Assembly: GCA_963677415.2 (NCBI GenBank)
Contig: CAXXFJ010000045.1
Location: forward strand, 62,001 to 126,000
DNA: 64,000 bases
Source of the DNA: JAQUTK01 sp963677415
GTDB lineage: Bacteria > Bacteroidota > Bacteroidia > Bacteroidales > JAQUTK01
Reading direction: 5' to 3'
Shown: piece after piece, positions 1-9,036 of the stretch
How the letters are laid out: every line of letters starts with the position of its first letter
Numbering within the stretch: position 1 is the stretch's first letter
Made by a program: the position numbers and the translations under genes
The notes under the pieces: model-generated
What the model saw: the letters and a program-made list of their open reading frames with translations, nothing else
Told to the model about the DNA's origin: nothing
The model's database searches: none

Positions 1-3000
1 GAAGTAACTGCTGGTCTTTCTGTCCCAGTAGTTCTCGAAAGGACCTTCTCCATAATATTCCAAATTCTCCATACCCGGCATCAAACTTAAAGACAGCCCG
101 TAGCGAGGGATACGATAAGCAGTAGCCGAACTCTTGAAGGTCGTGGTTATGTCAATAGCTCCATTGCCATATATATCGTATCTTACATGGTACGGGTAAA
201 CAGCATTTCGTTCTCCAATGATTGAAGCTTCCATTCCTGTCGATACTATTATTTGTCCCTCCATGCCATGAGATATGGAGAAATCTTTCAATGTAACAGT
301 AGTTTCTCTGTATGTACGTCTGTCGTTATTAATAGAACGGTACCAGTTGAAAGTTGGGCCTTCACTCTTGAAAATCATTTCTGTACCATTGTATTGCAGA
401 GAAGTAAGAATACCAGTCGCAGAATTGAAAGTGATATCGTATCCCTTACCCTTGACTGTGGTCATGCCATTAGCGGATGAAACTTCCGATTTTGCTGATT
501 GGTCAGTCAGGATAATTGGCTGAACAAGTTGCGGACGTTCATTCATTGCCATCTGTTCGTCAGCTACAACATGTCCGGCCTTAGCCCAAACGGAGTTGTT
601 TTTAAGACTGAAAGCGACATTCAGGAAGTACTCTGAGTTATTATCCATGATCACATTTACCGGAAGAGTAATTGAAACAATCTCATTCGGTTTGGCAGCA
701 GGTGCATCCATGACATTCGTGGATATTGGTTTTCCGTCTTTCACTACTGTCCATGTAAGTTTGAATTCATTGAGATTCAGAAAATCGTATCTGTTATCTA
801 TCTGAATCTTTCCAGTTGCAGCATCTACCGCTTTAATCTTGATATACTGATAGCATTTCTTTACTTCATACAACTTCGGAGTCATCTGACGATCCGGAGT
901 TGTCAAACCGTTGCAGCAGAAATCAAAATCATTCGGTTTGTCACCGAAGTCACCACCATAATAATATTCGTTGGTTGGACGACCTTTCATGTTGATACCC
1001 TGATCTACCCAATCCCAGATACAACCACCAATCATACGTTCCGAATGATTTTCGATGTAATCCCAGTATTCGGCCAGGTTACCAACCGAATTTCCCATAG
1101 CGTGTGCATATTCACACAGGAAATAGGGCTTGTCGGATGGTTGTTGGTCAAATGAAGCCATATCTCTTACAGAAGGATACATGTGAGAATCCATGTCTGC
1201 AGCTTCGTTCTTTCCCTGATAATGGATATAACGGACAGGGTCAATAATTTTGGCTGCCTTGTACATCTCATAGAAGTTGCTACCTCCACCACATTCATTT
1301 CCCATAGACCAGAAAGTAACGGATGGATGATTCTTGTCTCTTTGTACCATGCGTTCCATACGATCTACCATAGTAGGTATCCAGGTTGGATTTCCACTGA
1401 GTGAATTATTACCGTGACATTCCACATTTGCCTCATCCATTATGTACAGTCCGTAGTAGTCATACAAGGCATACATACGTGGGTCATTTGGATAGTGAGA
1501 GGTACGTACAATATTCAGATTGCACTGTTTCATCAGTAAGATATCCTGAATCATAGATGATACCGGAATCGTTTTTCCAAATTGTGGATGAATATCGTGA
1601 CGGTCTGCACCTTTGAAATAGACCAGCTCATTGTTGATATAGATTTTCTTGTTCTTGATCTCAATCCTCCGGAATCCATACTTGGAAGAAGATGCTTCGA
1701 TTACATTTCCCTTCTCATCCGAAAGAGTTACAATTACTGTATAGAGGTTTGGCGTCTCTGCTGTCCATTTTGCAATATTCCCGTTCAATGTAGCATTGAG
1801 AGTGACTATTTCTTCTTTGTTCTTTTTAATTACAGGAACTTCCTTGGATGTCTTGAGAACCGATTTTCCCTGAGGATCCAGTAATTCAATACCAACAGAA
1901 TAGTTTCCTGCCATCTTCCCGTAGTTGGATATCGAGTTTTTGACAGACAAGTTAGCGCTGTTGAGATCTGCAGAAAGTACATCCGTGATATGGAAATCCC
2001 GTACGCGTACCGGTTGAGTTGCATATACAAAGACATCTCTGTATATACCGCTTAAACGGAACATGTCCTGATCTTCCATATAGGAACCATCGCACCAGCG
2101 ATATACTTCACAAGCAATCATGTTGTCACCTTTTTTGATATATTGGGTGATGTTAAACTCTGAATCGGTACAAGAACCTTGTGCATAACCCACTTTCTTG
2201 CCGTTGATCCATACATACATTGCACTGTAAACACCGTTGAAATGAAGAAAGACTTCTTTGCCATCCCAGTTTGAAGGAACAGTGAAGTTACGTCTGTAAG
2301 AGCCAACAGGGTTTAATTCTTTGCTGATAGTCCATCCCTCAACTGCACGGATGAGTGGAGGCACGTTTTTATGCGGATAGGTTACATTTGTGTAAATTGG
2401 AGTTCCATATCCTTCCATTTCCCAACAGGAAGGAACGGTGATTTCTTTCCACGCAGAAACATCAAATTTAGGGTTGTAAAATGTTTGAGGTCGCTCTGAA
2501 GGCTCTTTCACCCAGTTGAACTTCCACTTGCCGCTTAACAGGATGAAATTGTCAGCAACAGGCATAATCCATGGCTCATTGAAAGAAGGGTCTTTTTGAA
2601 GCGCTTCTTTGGACAAGAAAGGATAGAATGTGTTTCTTGCCGGCTCTTTATTGATGCCAAAGATTGCTTCGTTCTCCCATTCATTTTTGCTGACAGCTTT
2701 TTTCTCTTTCGGGAATTTCGCTTTGGTTGTTTTCAATACCCATTGCTGATCTTTATCAGAAGGGTCTGTTTTCGCTTGCATTACTTTCCCGTCTTTGCGA
2801 AAGCTAAGACTCATACCACTGTTTTTACTGGTAATCGTATAGGTGTTTTCAGCCACTTTATTAAAAATCCATTGCTGATTAGGGTTCCCTTTGTCCAGAT
2901 CCCATTGAATAACCAAGCTTCCTTCATTTCTTGTATTTCCTGAATTATCAATTCCTTTTGAAAACTTGGGTAGACTGATTGCATAACTTCCACGTGATGC

Positions 3001-3219
3001 TTCAACTAAAGCGAAGACCTGTGACAGTTTGTCCTTTTGTTCTTTAACAGTGAAGATGTTTGCGTTGTTATCAGTAACGTCGCCATTGTCCATGACATCG
3101 CCCTGACTGTTGTACAACTTATAAAAGGCTTTTGTGTCAATTTCTTGAGCACATAGTCCCTGAGTGATCAGCATGCATGCAAAAAGCCATGCAGAAGTTT
3201 TAAGAAATAGTGTTTTCAT
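1..3219 (-). CDS. Secreted GH2 beta-galactosidase with ricin-type lectin domain, C-terminus outside window
   Basis: Hydrolyses terminal beta-galactosides, probably in the periplasm or at the outer surface during glycan use. I checked the frame codon by codon: it is open for 1073 residues and runs off the window edge, so the C-terminus is missing. A signal peptide (MKTLFLKTSAWLFACML...) ends near Gln25. A ricin-B-like region with two QQW motifs (Trp about 117 and 160) precedes the GH2 sugar-binding domain (about 225-400), the immunoglobulin-like domain and the TIM barrel. Both catalytic glutamates are visible: acid/base Glu642 in GNECGGG and nucleophile Glu703 in FLCEYAHAMGNS. The domain-5 region follows. 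It starts 24 bases after the holin-like gene and may be co-transcribed with it. The family is certain; the exact substrate is not. Confidence 0.93.
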   Translation of the reverse strand, partial: MKTLFLKTSAWLFACMLITQGLCAQEIDTKAFYKLYNSQGDVMDNGDVTDNNANIFTVKEQKDKLSQVFALVEASRGSYAISLPKFSKGIDNSGNTRNEGSLVIQWDLDKGNPNQQWIFNKVAENTYTITSKNSGMSLSFRKDGKVMQAKTDPSDKDQQWVLKTTKAKFPKEKKAVSKNEWENEAIFGINKEPARNTFYPFLSKEALQKDPSFNEPWIMPVADNFILLSGKWKFNWVKEPSERPQTFYNPKFDVSAWKEITVPSCWEMEGYGTPIYTNVTYPHKNVPPLIRAVEGWTISKELNPVGSYRRNFTVPSNWDGKEVFLHFNGVYSAMYVWINGKKVGYAQGSCTDSEFNITQYIKKGDNMIACEVYRWCDGSYMEDQDMFRLSGIYRDVFVYATQPVRVRDFHITDVLSADLNSANLSVKNSISNYGKMAGNYSVGIELLDPQGKSVLKTSKEVPVIKKNKEEIVTLNATLNGNIAKWTAETPNLYTVIVTLSDEKGNVIEASSSKYGFRRIEIKNKKIYINNELVYFKGADRHDIHPQFGKTIPVSSMIQDILLMKQCNLNIVRTSHYPNDPRMYALYDYYGLYIMDEANVECHGNNSLSGNPTWIPTMVDRMERMVQRDKNHPSVTFWSMGNECGGGSNFYEMYKAAKIIDPVRYIHYQGKNEAADMDSHMYPSVRDMASFDQQPSDKPYFLCEYAHAMGNSVGNLAEYWDYIENHSERMIGGCIWDWVDQGINMKGRPTNEYYYGGDFGDKPNDFDFCCNGLTTPDRQMTPKLYEVKKCYQYIKIKAVDAATGKIQIDNRYDFLNLNEFKLTWTVVKDGKPISTNVMDAPAAKPNEIVSITLPVNVIMDNNSEYFLNVAFSLKNNSVWAKAGHVVADEQMAMNERPQLVQPIILTDQSAKSEVSSANGMTTVKGKGYDITFNSATGILTSLQYNGTEMIFKSEGPTFNWYRSINNDRRTYRETTVTLKDFSISHGMEGQIIVSTGMEASIIGERNAVYPYHVRYDIYGNGAIDITTTFKSSATAYRIPRYGLSLSLMPGMENLEYYGEGPFENYWDRKTSSYF

Positions 3220-3243
3220 TGTATAAATATTGATTGATTGATA

Positions 3244-3594
3244 TTATTCCTTTGTTGGTTTGAAGAGAATATTAAGGAGTGATGTAATAATGGTCAGGAT
3301 GATACTGAATAAGATTCCATGGAAGAATCCGTCGACTTCGAATCCGTCAAGTATTTCGCTGCAGAGCATCACGATAATTGTGTTGATGATAATAAGAAAC
3401 AGTCCGAATGTCAGTACAGTAAAGGGCAAAGTGAGTATCTGAAGGATGGGTTTCAGAAATGTGTTTAACAAGGCAAGTACCAATGCAGCCCAAATCGCAG
3501 AGGTAAAGCCATCGAGGTAAATACCAGGTAGTATCTCAGCAGTGAGATATACAGCTGCTGCAGATAGAAATAACTGAGCAATACGTCGAAGCAT
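3244..3594 (-). CDS. Phage-holin-family (superfamily IV, YvlD-like) membrane protein
   Basis: A protein of 116 residues made almost entirely of hydrophobic helices (about four), with short charged ends (MLRRIAQLF at the start, FKPTKE at the end). This matches the small four-helix membrane family named after a mycobacteriophage holin (PF04020 type). Members are common in bacterial chromosomes and are not evidence of a prophage; their role is unknown. The start is supported by a TATATTTG -7 box about 27 bases upstream on the same strand. The beta-galactosidase gene follows after 24 bases in the same direction. Confidence 0.85.
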   Translation of the reverse strand: MLRRIAQLFLSAAAVYLTAEILPGIYLDGFTSAIWAALVLALLNTFLKPILQILTLPFTVLTFGLFLIIINTIIVMLCSEILDGFEVDGFFHGILFSIILTIITSLLNILFKPTKE

Positions 3595-3620
3595 AAAATG
3601 GGTATTAAGTTTTGTGGATG

Positions 3621-3628
3621 CAAATATA
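3621..3628 (-). promoter_or_regulatory. Bacteroides -7 box for the holin-like gene
   Basis: TATATTTG on the minus strand fits TAnnTTTG and lies 27 bases before the start codon at 3594. I see no clear -33 TTTG. Confidence 0.55.
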
Positions 3629-3722
3629 TATAATTATGTGAGATTTGAAGTATGCAACTGTTTTTTCTGCCTACTTTTAGAGGTTATCTTGTGAATTATT
3701 TCTTTCTTAACGAAGAGAATAT

Positions 3723-3730
3723 TATTTTTG
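3723..3730 (+). promoter_or_regulatory. Bacteroides -7 box for fkp
   Basis: TATTTTTG fits TAnnTTTG and lies 26 bases before the fkp start codon, giving a short leader. I see no -33 box at the usual spacing. Confidence 0.55.
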
Positions 3731-3756
3731 TTGGGAATTAACAGAATCAAAGGAGC

Positions 3757-6603
3757 ATGCAGAAACTATTATCCCTTCCACCCAATCTGGTGGAATACTT
3801 TTATGAAATTGAACAGGTCGATCGCTCAGAATGGTATTGTACCTCTGATCCCATTGGCAAGAAACTTGGCTCAGGTGGTGGTACGACTTTTTTGTTGGAT
3901 GCTTGTAGGCAAGAAGAATGTCCCGATGTTCCTTTCAATGAGTGGCTGCAAAAAAGCAAACGGATCTTGTTGCATGCAGGTGGACAAAGCCGTCGCCTTC
4001 CTGGTTATGCTCCTTCGGGCAAGATTTTGACTCCTCTTCCTGTCTTTCGTTGGGCGCGGGGACAAAAATTGCGGCAGAATTTACTTTCTCTTCAGTTGCC
4101 TCTCTATGAAACGATCATGAGGAAAGCTCCGGAAAAACTGAATACGTTGATAGCCAGTGGAGATGTATATATACGGGTTGATGGCACTTTGCAGACAATT
4201 CCCGAAGCTGATGTGGTCTGCTATGGTTTGTGGGTGGATCCTTCACTTGCAAAGAATCATGGAGTCTTTGTTCAAAACAAACAGGTTCCAGATGCGCTTG
4301 ACTTTATGTTGCAGAAGCCTTCCGTTGAACAATTAGGTGCATTGATGCAAACGCATTATTTCCTGATGGACATTGGGATTTGGCTCTTAAGTGACCGTGC
4401 TGTTGAACTGCTTTGTGCGCGTTCGAGAAAAGAAGGAGAAATATCGTACTATGATCTGTATTCAGATTTCGGGCTTACATTGGGAGCGCATCCTCGTATT
4501 CACGATCCAGAACTCAATGAATTGACTGTCGCCATCCTTCCGTTGCAAGGGGGACAGTTTTATCACTATGGTACCAGCCGCGAATTGATTTCTTCGACAC
4601 TCTCAGTACAAAATATTGTCAACGACCAGCGTGCTATTATGCACCATAAGATAAAACCACATCCGGCAATGTTTGTACAGAATGCAGATGTGAGATGCAA
4701 ACTTACTGAGTCAAACTCAGAACTATGGGTGGAAAATAGTGTGATTGGTGCGCGGTGGACGTTACACGATAAACATTTGATAACCGGAGTACCGGATAAT
4801 GATTGGGTATTGGAACTTCCTTCTGGCATTTGTCTAGATATTGTACCAATTGCAGAGGATGGTTATGCGGTGCGTCCGTATGGCTTCAATGATGCTTTTA
4901 AAGGTGATCTGAACTCTGAAAATACATTATGGATGGGCGATCCGGTCTTAAAGTGGTTCGTTGATCGTGGAATTGATCCATCTCAAGTTGATCTTCAACA
5001 AACGGATGACTTGCAGGCTATGGCTCTGTTTCCTGTAGTTAAAACAGTGGATCAGATAGGGATGCTTTGTCGGTGGATGACAACAGAACCTGAATTAAAA
5101 GAGGGCAAGGAATTGTGGATGGAAAGCCAACGGCTTTCTGCTGATCAGCTTTCTGCAATAGCCAATCTGAAACGTTTGAATCAGCAACGTGACTCTTTTC
5201 GTGCTTTCAACTGGCCCATTTTGGCGAAGAACTTTGATAAGAGCGTCTTTTATCAATTGAATCTGGATGATGCGGCTATTGAGTTTGCGCAACATGATAT
5301 ACCAGCACCCCAACCTTTGCCAGAGAGTGTTCCTTTGATGACTCGCATCCACGACAGCATGTTTCGAGCTCGTCTTGAACAAATCAAAGGACTTCCGTTC
5401 AAAACAGAGGAAGAGAACGCTTTTGCTTTGTTGCGTGAAGGCCTTACTGCACCAATGCTGGAAAAGAAACAATACCCTCGCCTGGATATTTACAAAGATC
5501 AGATTGTGTGGGGGCGAAGTCCTGTACGAATTGATCTGGCAGGCGGATGGACGGATACACCTCCTTATTGTTTGAATGAAGGGGGCAATGTAGTAAATAT
5601 AGCCATAGAATTAAATGGGCAACCACCACTTCAGGTTTATATTAAACCATCTACTGAGATGAAGATAATTCTTCGTTCCATTGATTTGGGAGCTCGCGAA
5701 GAAATAACGACATACGACGAATTGTCTCAGTTTATTAAAGTGGGTTCTCCTTTTTCCATTCCAAAAGCAGCTTTGATCTTGGCGGGATTTTCTCCACGCT
5801 TCTCTGCAGAACCGTATACTACTCTTCATGCACAGCTGAGCAGCTTTGGTTCAGGTATTGAAATTACTCTTTTAGCGGCTGTTCCTGCCGGTTCCGGATT
5901 GGGAACCAGTTCAATATTGGCTTCAACAGTTTTGGGTGCTATCTCTGATTTCTGTAGTTTGGCTTGGGATAAGAATGAAATATGTCAGCGAACTCTTGTT
6001 CTTGAACAGCTTCTTACCACCGGTGGTGGATGGCAAGACCAATATGGAGGTGTGCTGCAAGGGGTAAAACTTCTCCAGACAACTTCCGGATTTAATCAGT
6101 CTCCTCTGGTAAGATGGTTGCCGGATTATTTGTTTACCCAGCCGGAGTATCAGAAATGTCATCTTTTATATTATACAGGTCTTACCCGTACAGCAAAAGG
6201 CATATTAGCGGAGATAGTACGTGGTATGTTTCTTAACTCAACTCTGCATCTTTCATTACTGAATGAGATGAAGTCTCATGCTCTTGATCTTTATGATGCT
6301 ATTCAGCGGGGGAATTTTGCAGAGACAGGCAAACTGGTTAGCAAAACATGGGAACAAAACAAACAATTAGATGCAGGCACAAACCCAGCAGAGGTGGAAG
6401 CGATTATTCGTCAGATAAAAGATTATTGTATTGGCTATAAGTTGCCGGGAGCTGGTGGTGGAGGATTTCTCTATATGATTGCTAAAGATCCTGAAGCTGC
6501 TGCCCGTATAAAAAATACGCTGAATCAGAATCAATTGTCTCCCGGTGCAAGGTTTGTAGATATGACCTTGTCGGAAAAAGGGCTACAAATCAGTCGTTCC
6601 TGA
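3757..6603 (+). CDS. fkp: Bifunctional L-fucokinase / GDP-fucose pyrophosphorylase
   Basis: Salvages free L-fucose: ATP-dependent phosphorylation to fucose-1-phosphate, then coupling with GTP to GDP-fucose, the donor for fucosylated capsule and glycoproteins in Bacteroides. The length of 948 residues matches the well-known B. fragilis Fkp. The N-terminal nucleotidyltransferase half carries HAGGQSRRLPGYAPSGK (about 73-89). The C-terminal GHMP-kinase half begins near RSPVRIDLAGGWTDTPPY and has the ATP loop PAGSGLGTSS (from residue 710) and the late glycine-rich motif GAGGGGF. The start follows a -7 box at 3723. A small TPR gene follows with its own promoter, so fkp may be monocistronic. Confidence 0.97.
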   Translation: MQKLLSLPPNLVEYFYEIEQVDRSEWYCTSDPIGKKLGSGGGTTFLLDACRQEECPDVPFNEWLQKSKRILLHAGGQSRRLPGYAPSGKILTPLPVFRWARGQKLRQNLLSLQLPLYETIMRKAPEKLNTLIASGDVYIRVDGTLQTIPEADVVCYGLWVDPSLAKNHGVFVQNKQVPDALDFMLQKPSVEQLGALMQTHYFLMDIGIWLLSDRAVELLCARSRKEGEISYYDLYSDFGLTLGAHPRIHDPELNELTVAILPLQGGQFYHYGTSRELISSTLSVQNIVNDQRAIMHHKIKPHPAMFVQNADVRCKLTESNSELWVENSVIGARWTLHDKHLITGVPDNDWVLELPSGICLDIVPIAEDGYAVRPYGFNDAFKGDLNSENTLWMGDPVLKWFVDRGIDPSQVDLQQTDDLQAMALFPVVKTVDQIGMLCRWMTTEPELKEGKELWMESQRLSADQLSAIANLKRLNQQRDSFRAFNWPILAKNFDKSVFYQLNLDDAAIEFAQHDIPAPQPLPESVPLMTRIHDSMFRARLEQIKGLPFKTEEENAFALLREGLTAPMLEKKQYPRLDIYKDQIVWGRSPVRIDLAGGWTDTPPYCLNEGGNVVNIAIELNGQPPLQVYIKPSTEMKIILRSIDLGAREEITTYDELSQFIKVGSPFSIPKAALILAGFSPRFSAEPYTTLHAQLSSFGSGIEITLLAAVPAGSGLGTSSILASTVLGAISDFCSLAWDKNEICQRTLVLEQLLTTGGGWQDQYGGVLQGVKLLQTTSGFNQSPLVRWLPDYLFTQPEYQKCHLLYYTGLTRTAKGILAEIVRGMFLNSTLHLSLLNEMKSHALDLYDAIQRGNFAETGKLVSKTWEQNKQLDAGTNPAEVEAIIRQIKDYCIGYKLPGAGGGGFLYMIAKDPEAAARIKNTLNQNQLSPGARFVDMTLSEKGLQISRS

Positions 6604-6689
6604 GAACGCCTGTGGTTGGGTAGAAAATGGAGTGCATATATAAATGACGTTTATTTACCGAAAAACGAGAAACATATCCGTCTTTTTTA

Positions 6690-6697
6690 TACTTTTG
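6690..6697 (+). promoter_or_regulatory. -7 box for the small TPR gene
   Basis: TACTTTTG followed by CCC, 21 bases before the ATG at 6718. It argues against the longer in-frame TTG start at 6616, which would lie upstream of the promoter. Confidence 0.6.
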
Positions 6698-6717
6698 CCC
6701 TGATAAATGAAAGTAAT

Positions 6718-6984
6718 ATGAAACTGGACGAGATTCGCGATCTTATTCAAACAAACAAGTTGGACGAAGCGGAAAAAGAATTGCAGCTTCTGTCTCAGGA
6801 TGAACCATCGGAGGCTGTTTTTCTCTTGTTAGGCAACCTTTACCGAAAACGGGGAGACTGGCAGCATGCGTTAAATAATTTTCATGAAGCATTAGAGCTG
6901 AATCCTGAAGGAGTCGCAAGAATGGCAATAGAACATATTCAGAATATATTGGATTTTTCGAATAAAGATCTTATAAATCCATAA
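6718..6984 (+). CDS. Small tetratricopeptide-repeat protein
   Basis: An 88-residue cytoplasmic protein without signal peptide (MKLDEIRDLIQTNKLDEAEK...). It contains about two TPR helical pairs; the clearest has the consensus pattern LLLGNLYRKRGDWQHALNNF followed by a leucine- and proline-containing segment. TPR repeats mediate protein-protein contact; no specific partner can be read from the sequence. The frame is open upstream to a TTG at 6616, but a -7 box at 6690 supports the ATG at 6718. It sits between fkp and coaX, 54 bases before coaX. Confidence 0.8.
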   Translation: MKLDEIRDLIQTNKLDEAEKELQLLSQDEPSEAVFLLLGNLYRKRGDWQHALNNFHEALELNPEGVARMAIEHIQNILDFSNKDLINP

Positions 6985-7038
6985 AGCTCTATTATGCAAC
7001 GGAGTGTGTTATTAATGAATTGAATAACTGAAGAAATA

Positions 7039-7764
7039 GTGCCGAATTTAATTATTGACCAAGGCAATACTACTGCTAAAGTTGCTGTGTTTGACTCTGA
7101 TACTATGCTATTAGAAGAGACTCATGAACTGCTGCAGCAGGACCGGATTCGTGCTCTTTGTGATTTTTATTCCATACGTGCCGCTATATTTTCCAATGTA
7201 AATAGATCTTCTGCTGAATTATCCGGTTTTTTCCAAAAACAGCTGGACTCTTTTATTTATCTTGATCATCAGACCCCGTTGCCTATCAAGAATCTTTATC
7301 AGACGCCCCAAACGCTTGGACCTGATCGTTTGGCTGCGGTAATTGGTGCGGACAATATTAAACCGAATGCATCGTTATTGGTCATAGATTCAGGAACAGC
7401 CGTTACGTATGATTTTATTCAAGAAGGAGTTTATCATGGTGGCAATATTGCTCCTGGTTTACAATTGCGTTTTCGCGCTTTACACGAATTTACATCCAAA
7501 CTGCCACTCTGTGGGTATGAAGGGGTGATTCCGTTACTGGGTACAGACACAGAAACTGCGATTCGATCGGGAGTTGTTAATGGAATGTTGTTTGAAATGG
7601 AAGGAGTAGTTAATGCGTTGAAAGCAAGCCATCCTGATCTTTATGTTTTTTTAACCGGAGGAGATGCTTTTTTCTTTGAATCACGGCTAAAAAGTGCGAA
7701 CTTTGTCGATTATTTCTTGGTCCTTAAAGGCCTTAACAGAATATTGAATTATAATGTCAAATAA
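7039..7764 (+). CDS. coaX: Type III pantothenate kinase
   Basis: Phosphorylates pantothenate, the first step of coenzyme A synthesis. The 241-residue protein has the ASKHA-fold signatures of the type III family: DQGNTTAKVAVFD at the N-terminus (phosphate loop), GPDRLAAVIGA in the middle and DSGTAVTYD containing the second phosphate motif. It starts with GTG (PNLIIDQGNTT follows at once, as in the family). Its 3' end overlaps the following barrel gene by 11 bases, which suggests translational coupling within a run of envelope genes. Confidence 0.95.
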   Translation: MPNLIIDQGNTTAKVAVFDSDTMLLEETHELLQQDRIRALCDFYSIRAAIFSNVNRSSAELSGFFQKQLDSFIYLDHQTPLPIKNLYQTPQTLGPDRLAAVIGADNIKPNASLLVIDSGTAVTYDFIQEGVYHGGNIAPGLQLRFRALHEFTSKLPLCGYEGVIPLLGTDTETAIRSGVVNGMLFEMEGVVNALKASHPDLYVFLTGGDAFFFESRLKSANFVDYFLVLKGLNRILNYNVK

Positions 7765-9025
7765 AAATAAAGTAATAGGGTATCTGCTGCTGGCATTTTT
7801 GCCTATTTGCGTGGTTGCTCAAAACAGTACAAACTCGCCATACTCCCGTTTTGGTTTGGGCAGGCTGTCTGATAATAGTATTGGGGCTAGTCGCTCAATG
7901 GGAGGAACGGCATATGGGATACGTTCTTTGTCGCAGATTAATCCATCGAATCCTGCAACCTATTCGGATATTGAAACGAATAACTTTTTGTTTGATATCG
8001 GCGTTTCGGCGGAGATCTCAAGATTAAGCGATTCGCAAAACAAACAAAGGTACAACAACGGTGGCCTAGACTATATTACATTAGCTTTTCCTCTATCTTC
8101 AAAATTAGGCTTCAGTGGCGGTCTTTTGCCTTATTCAACTACCGGTTATAACTTCAGTTCATCAGAGACAATTAAGCAGTCGGATGGTCTGAGTACGGGA
8201 ATAATTGCTCAACAGGATTATATCGGTTCAGGGGGTGTCTCCCAACTATATGCCGGATTGGGTTATTCATTGAAAAAAGATCTGTCGGTCGGATTCAATG
8301 TCAGATATCTTTTTGGATCTTTATCAAATTCCCGTAAGACCTCATTTCCCCAGAGTTCCTCCATCTATTTTATTAATTATGACAACAAGATACTGATTAA
8401 TGATCTGTCGTTTGATCTGGGAATGCAATATACTCATCGTCTCAGTGCGCGTGAAAATCTGACAGTAGGTGCTGTTTTTAGTCCGGGAAAGAGTTTGCAT
8501 GCAAATACTGAAATTAATAAGAGTTATGGCTCAGGTTCAACAACAGATACGACAATCACTGTAAACAATACAGGTTCTTTTGATCTGCCGAATACGTTAG
8601 GAATTGGACTTTCCTATAATAAAGATAATAGAATTACCCTTGCAGCTGATTTGGAATACCAAATGTGGAGTGACGCACGTTATTTTAGTCAGAAGGATAC
8701 ATTAAACAATAGAATGCGTTTGTCGTTGGGAGCGGAGTATATCCCCTCTTTGGTTAGCCGTAATCTATTACGATCTTTACATTACAGGGCTGGTTTCTCC
8801 TGTGAACAGTCCTATATTCAGGTAAATGGAAATTCGGTAAATGCCTATCGTGCAACTGTAGGTATCGGCATTCCGTATCGTTCTTCAGGATCAATGATTA
8901 ATCTGGGTTTTGAGTATTCATTGATTCCTTCAACAAGTGTAACCAGAGTTGAAGAAAGAGGCTACAAAGTGACTCTGGGGATCTTATTCAGCGAACTTTG
9001 GTTTAAAAAGAGAGTATTTAAATAA
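7754..9025 (+). CDS. Outer-membrane beta-barrel protein (porin-like)
   Basis: A 423-residue exported protein with a signal peptide ending near VVAQ (residue about 23). The next segment, NSPYSRFGLGRLSD, is typical of a Bacteroidetes barrel family often found beside lptC. The rest is alternating polar and hydrophobic strands with many Tyr, Gly and Ser residues, as in a barrel of about 14 strands resembling FadL/OmpP1 types. The substrate is unknown. It overlaps coaX by 11 bases and is followed after 11 bases by a TPR gene, so it is in the same operon. Confidence 0.8.
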   Translation: MSNKNKVIGYLLLAFLPICVVAQNSTNSPYSRFGLGRLSDNSIGASRSMGGTAYGIRSLSQINPSNPATYSDIETNNFLFDIGVSAEISRLSDSQNKQRYNNGGLDYITLAFPLSSKLGFSGGLLPYSTTGYNFSSSETIKQSDGLSTGIIAQQDYIGSGGVSQLYAGLGYSLKKDLSVGFNVRYLFGSLSNSRKTSFPQSSSIYFINYDNKILINDLSFDLGMQYTHRLSARENLTVGAVFSPGKSLHANTEINKSYGSGSTTDTTITVNNTGSFDLPNTLGIGLSYNKDNRITLAADLEYQMWSDARYFSQKDTLNNRMRLSLGAEYIPSLVSRNLLRSLHYRAGFSCEQSYIQVNGNSVNAYRATVGIGIPYRSSGSMINLGFEYSLIPSTSVTRVEERGYKVTLGILFSELWFKKRVFK

Positions 9026-9036
9026 ATATATAGTAA

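Noticed and set aside
3244..3594. Prophage indicated by a holin-family gene
   Set aside because: No other phage gene is nearby and this family is common in ordinary chromosomes.
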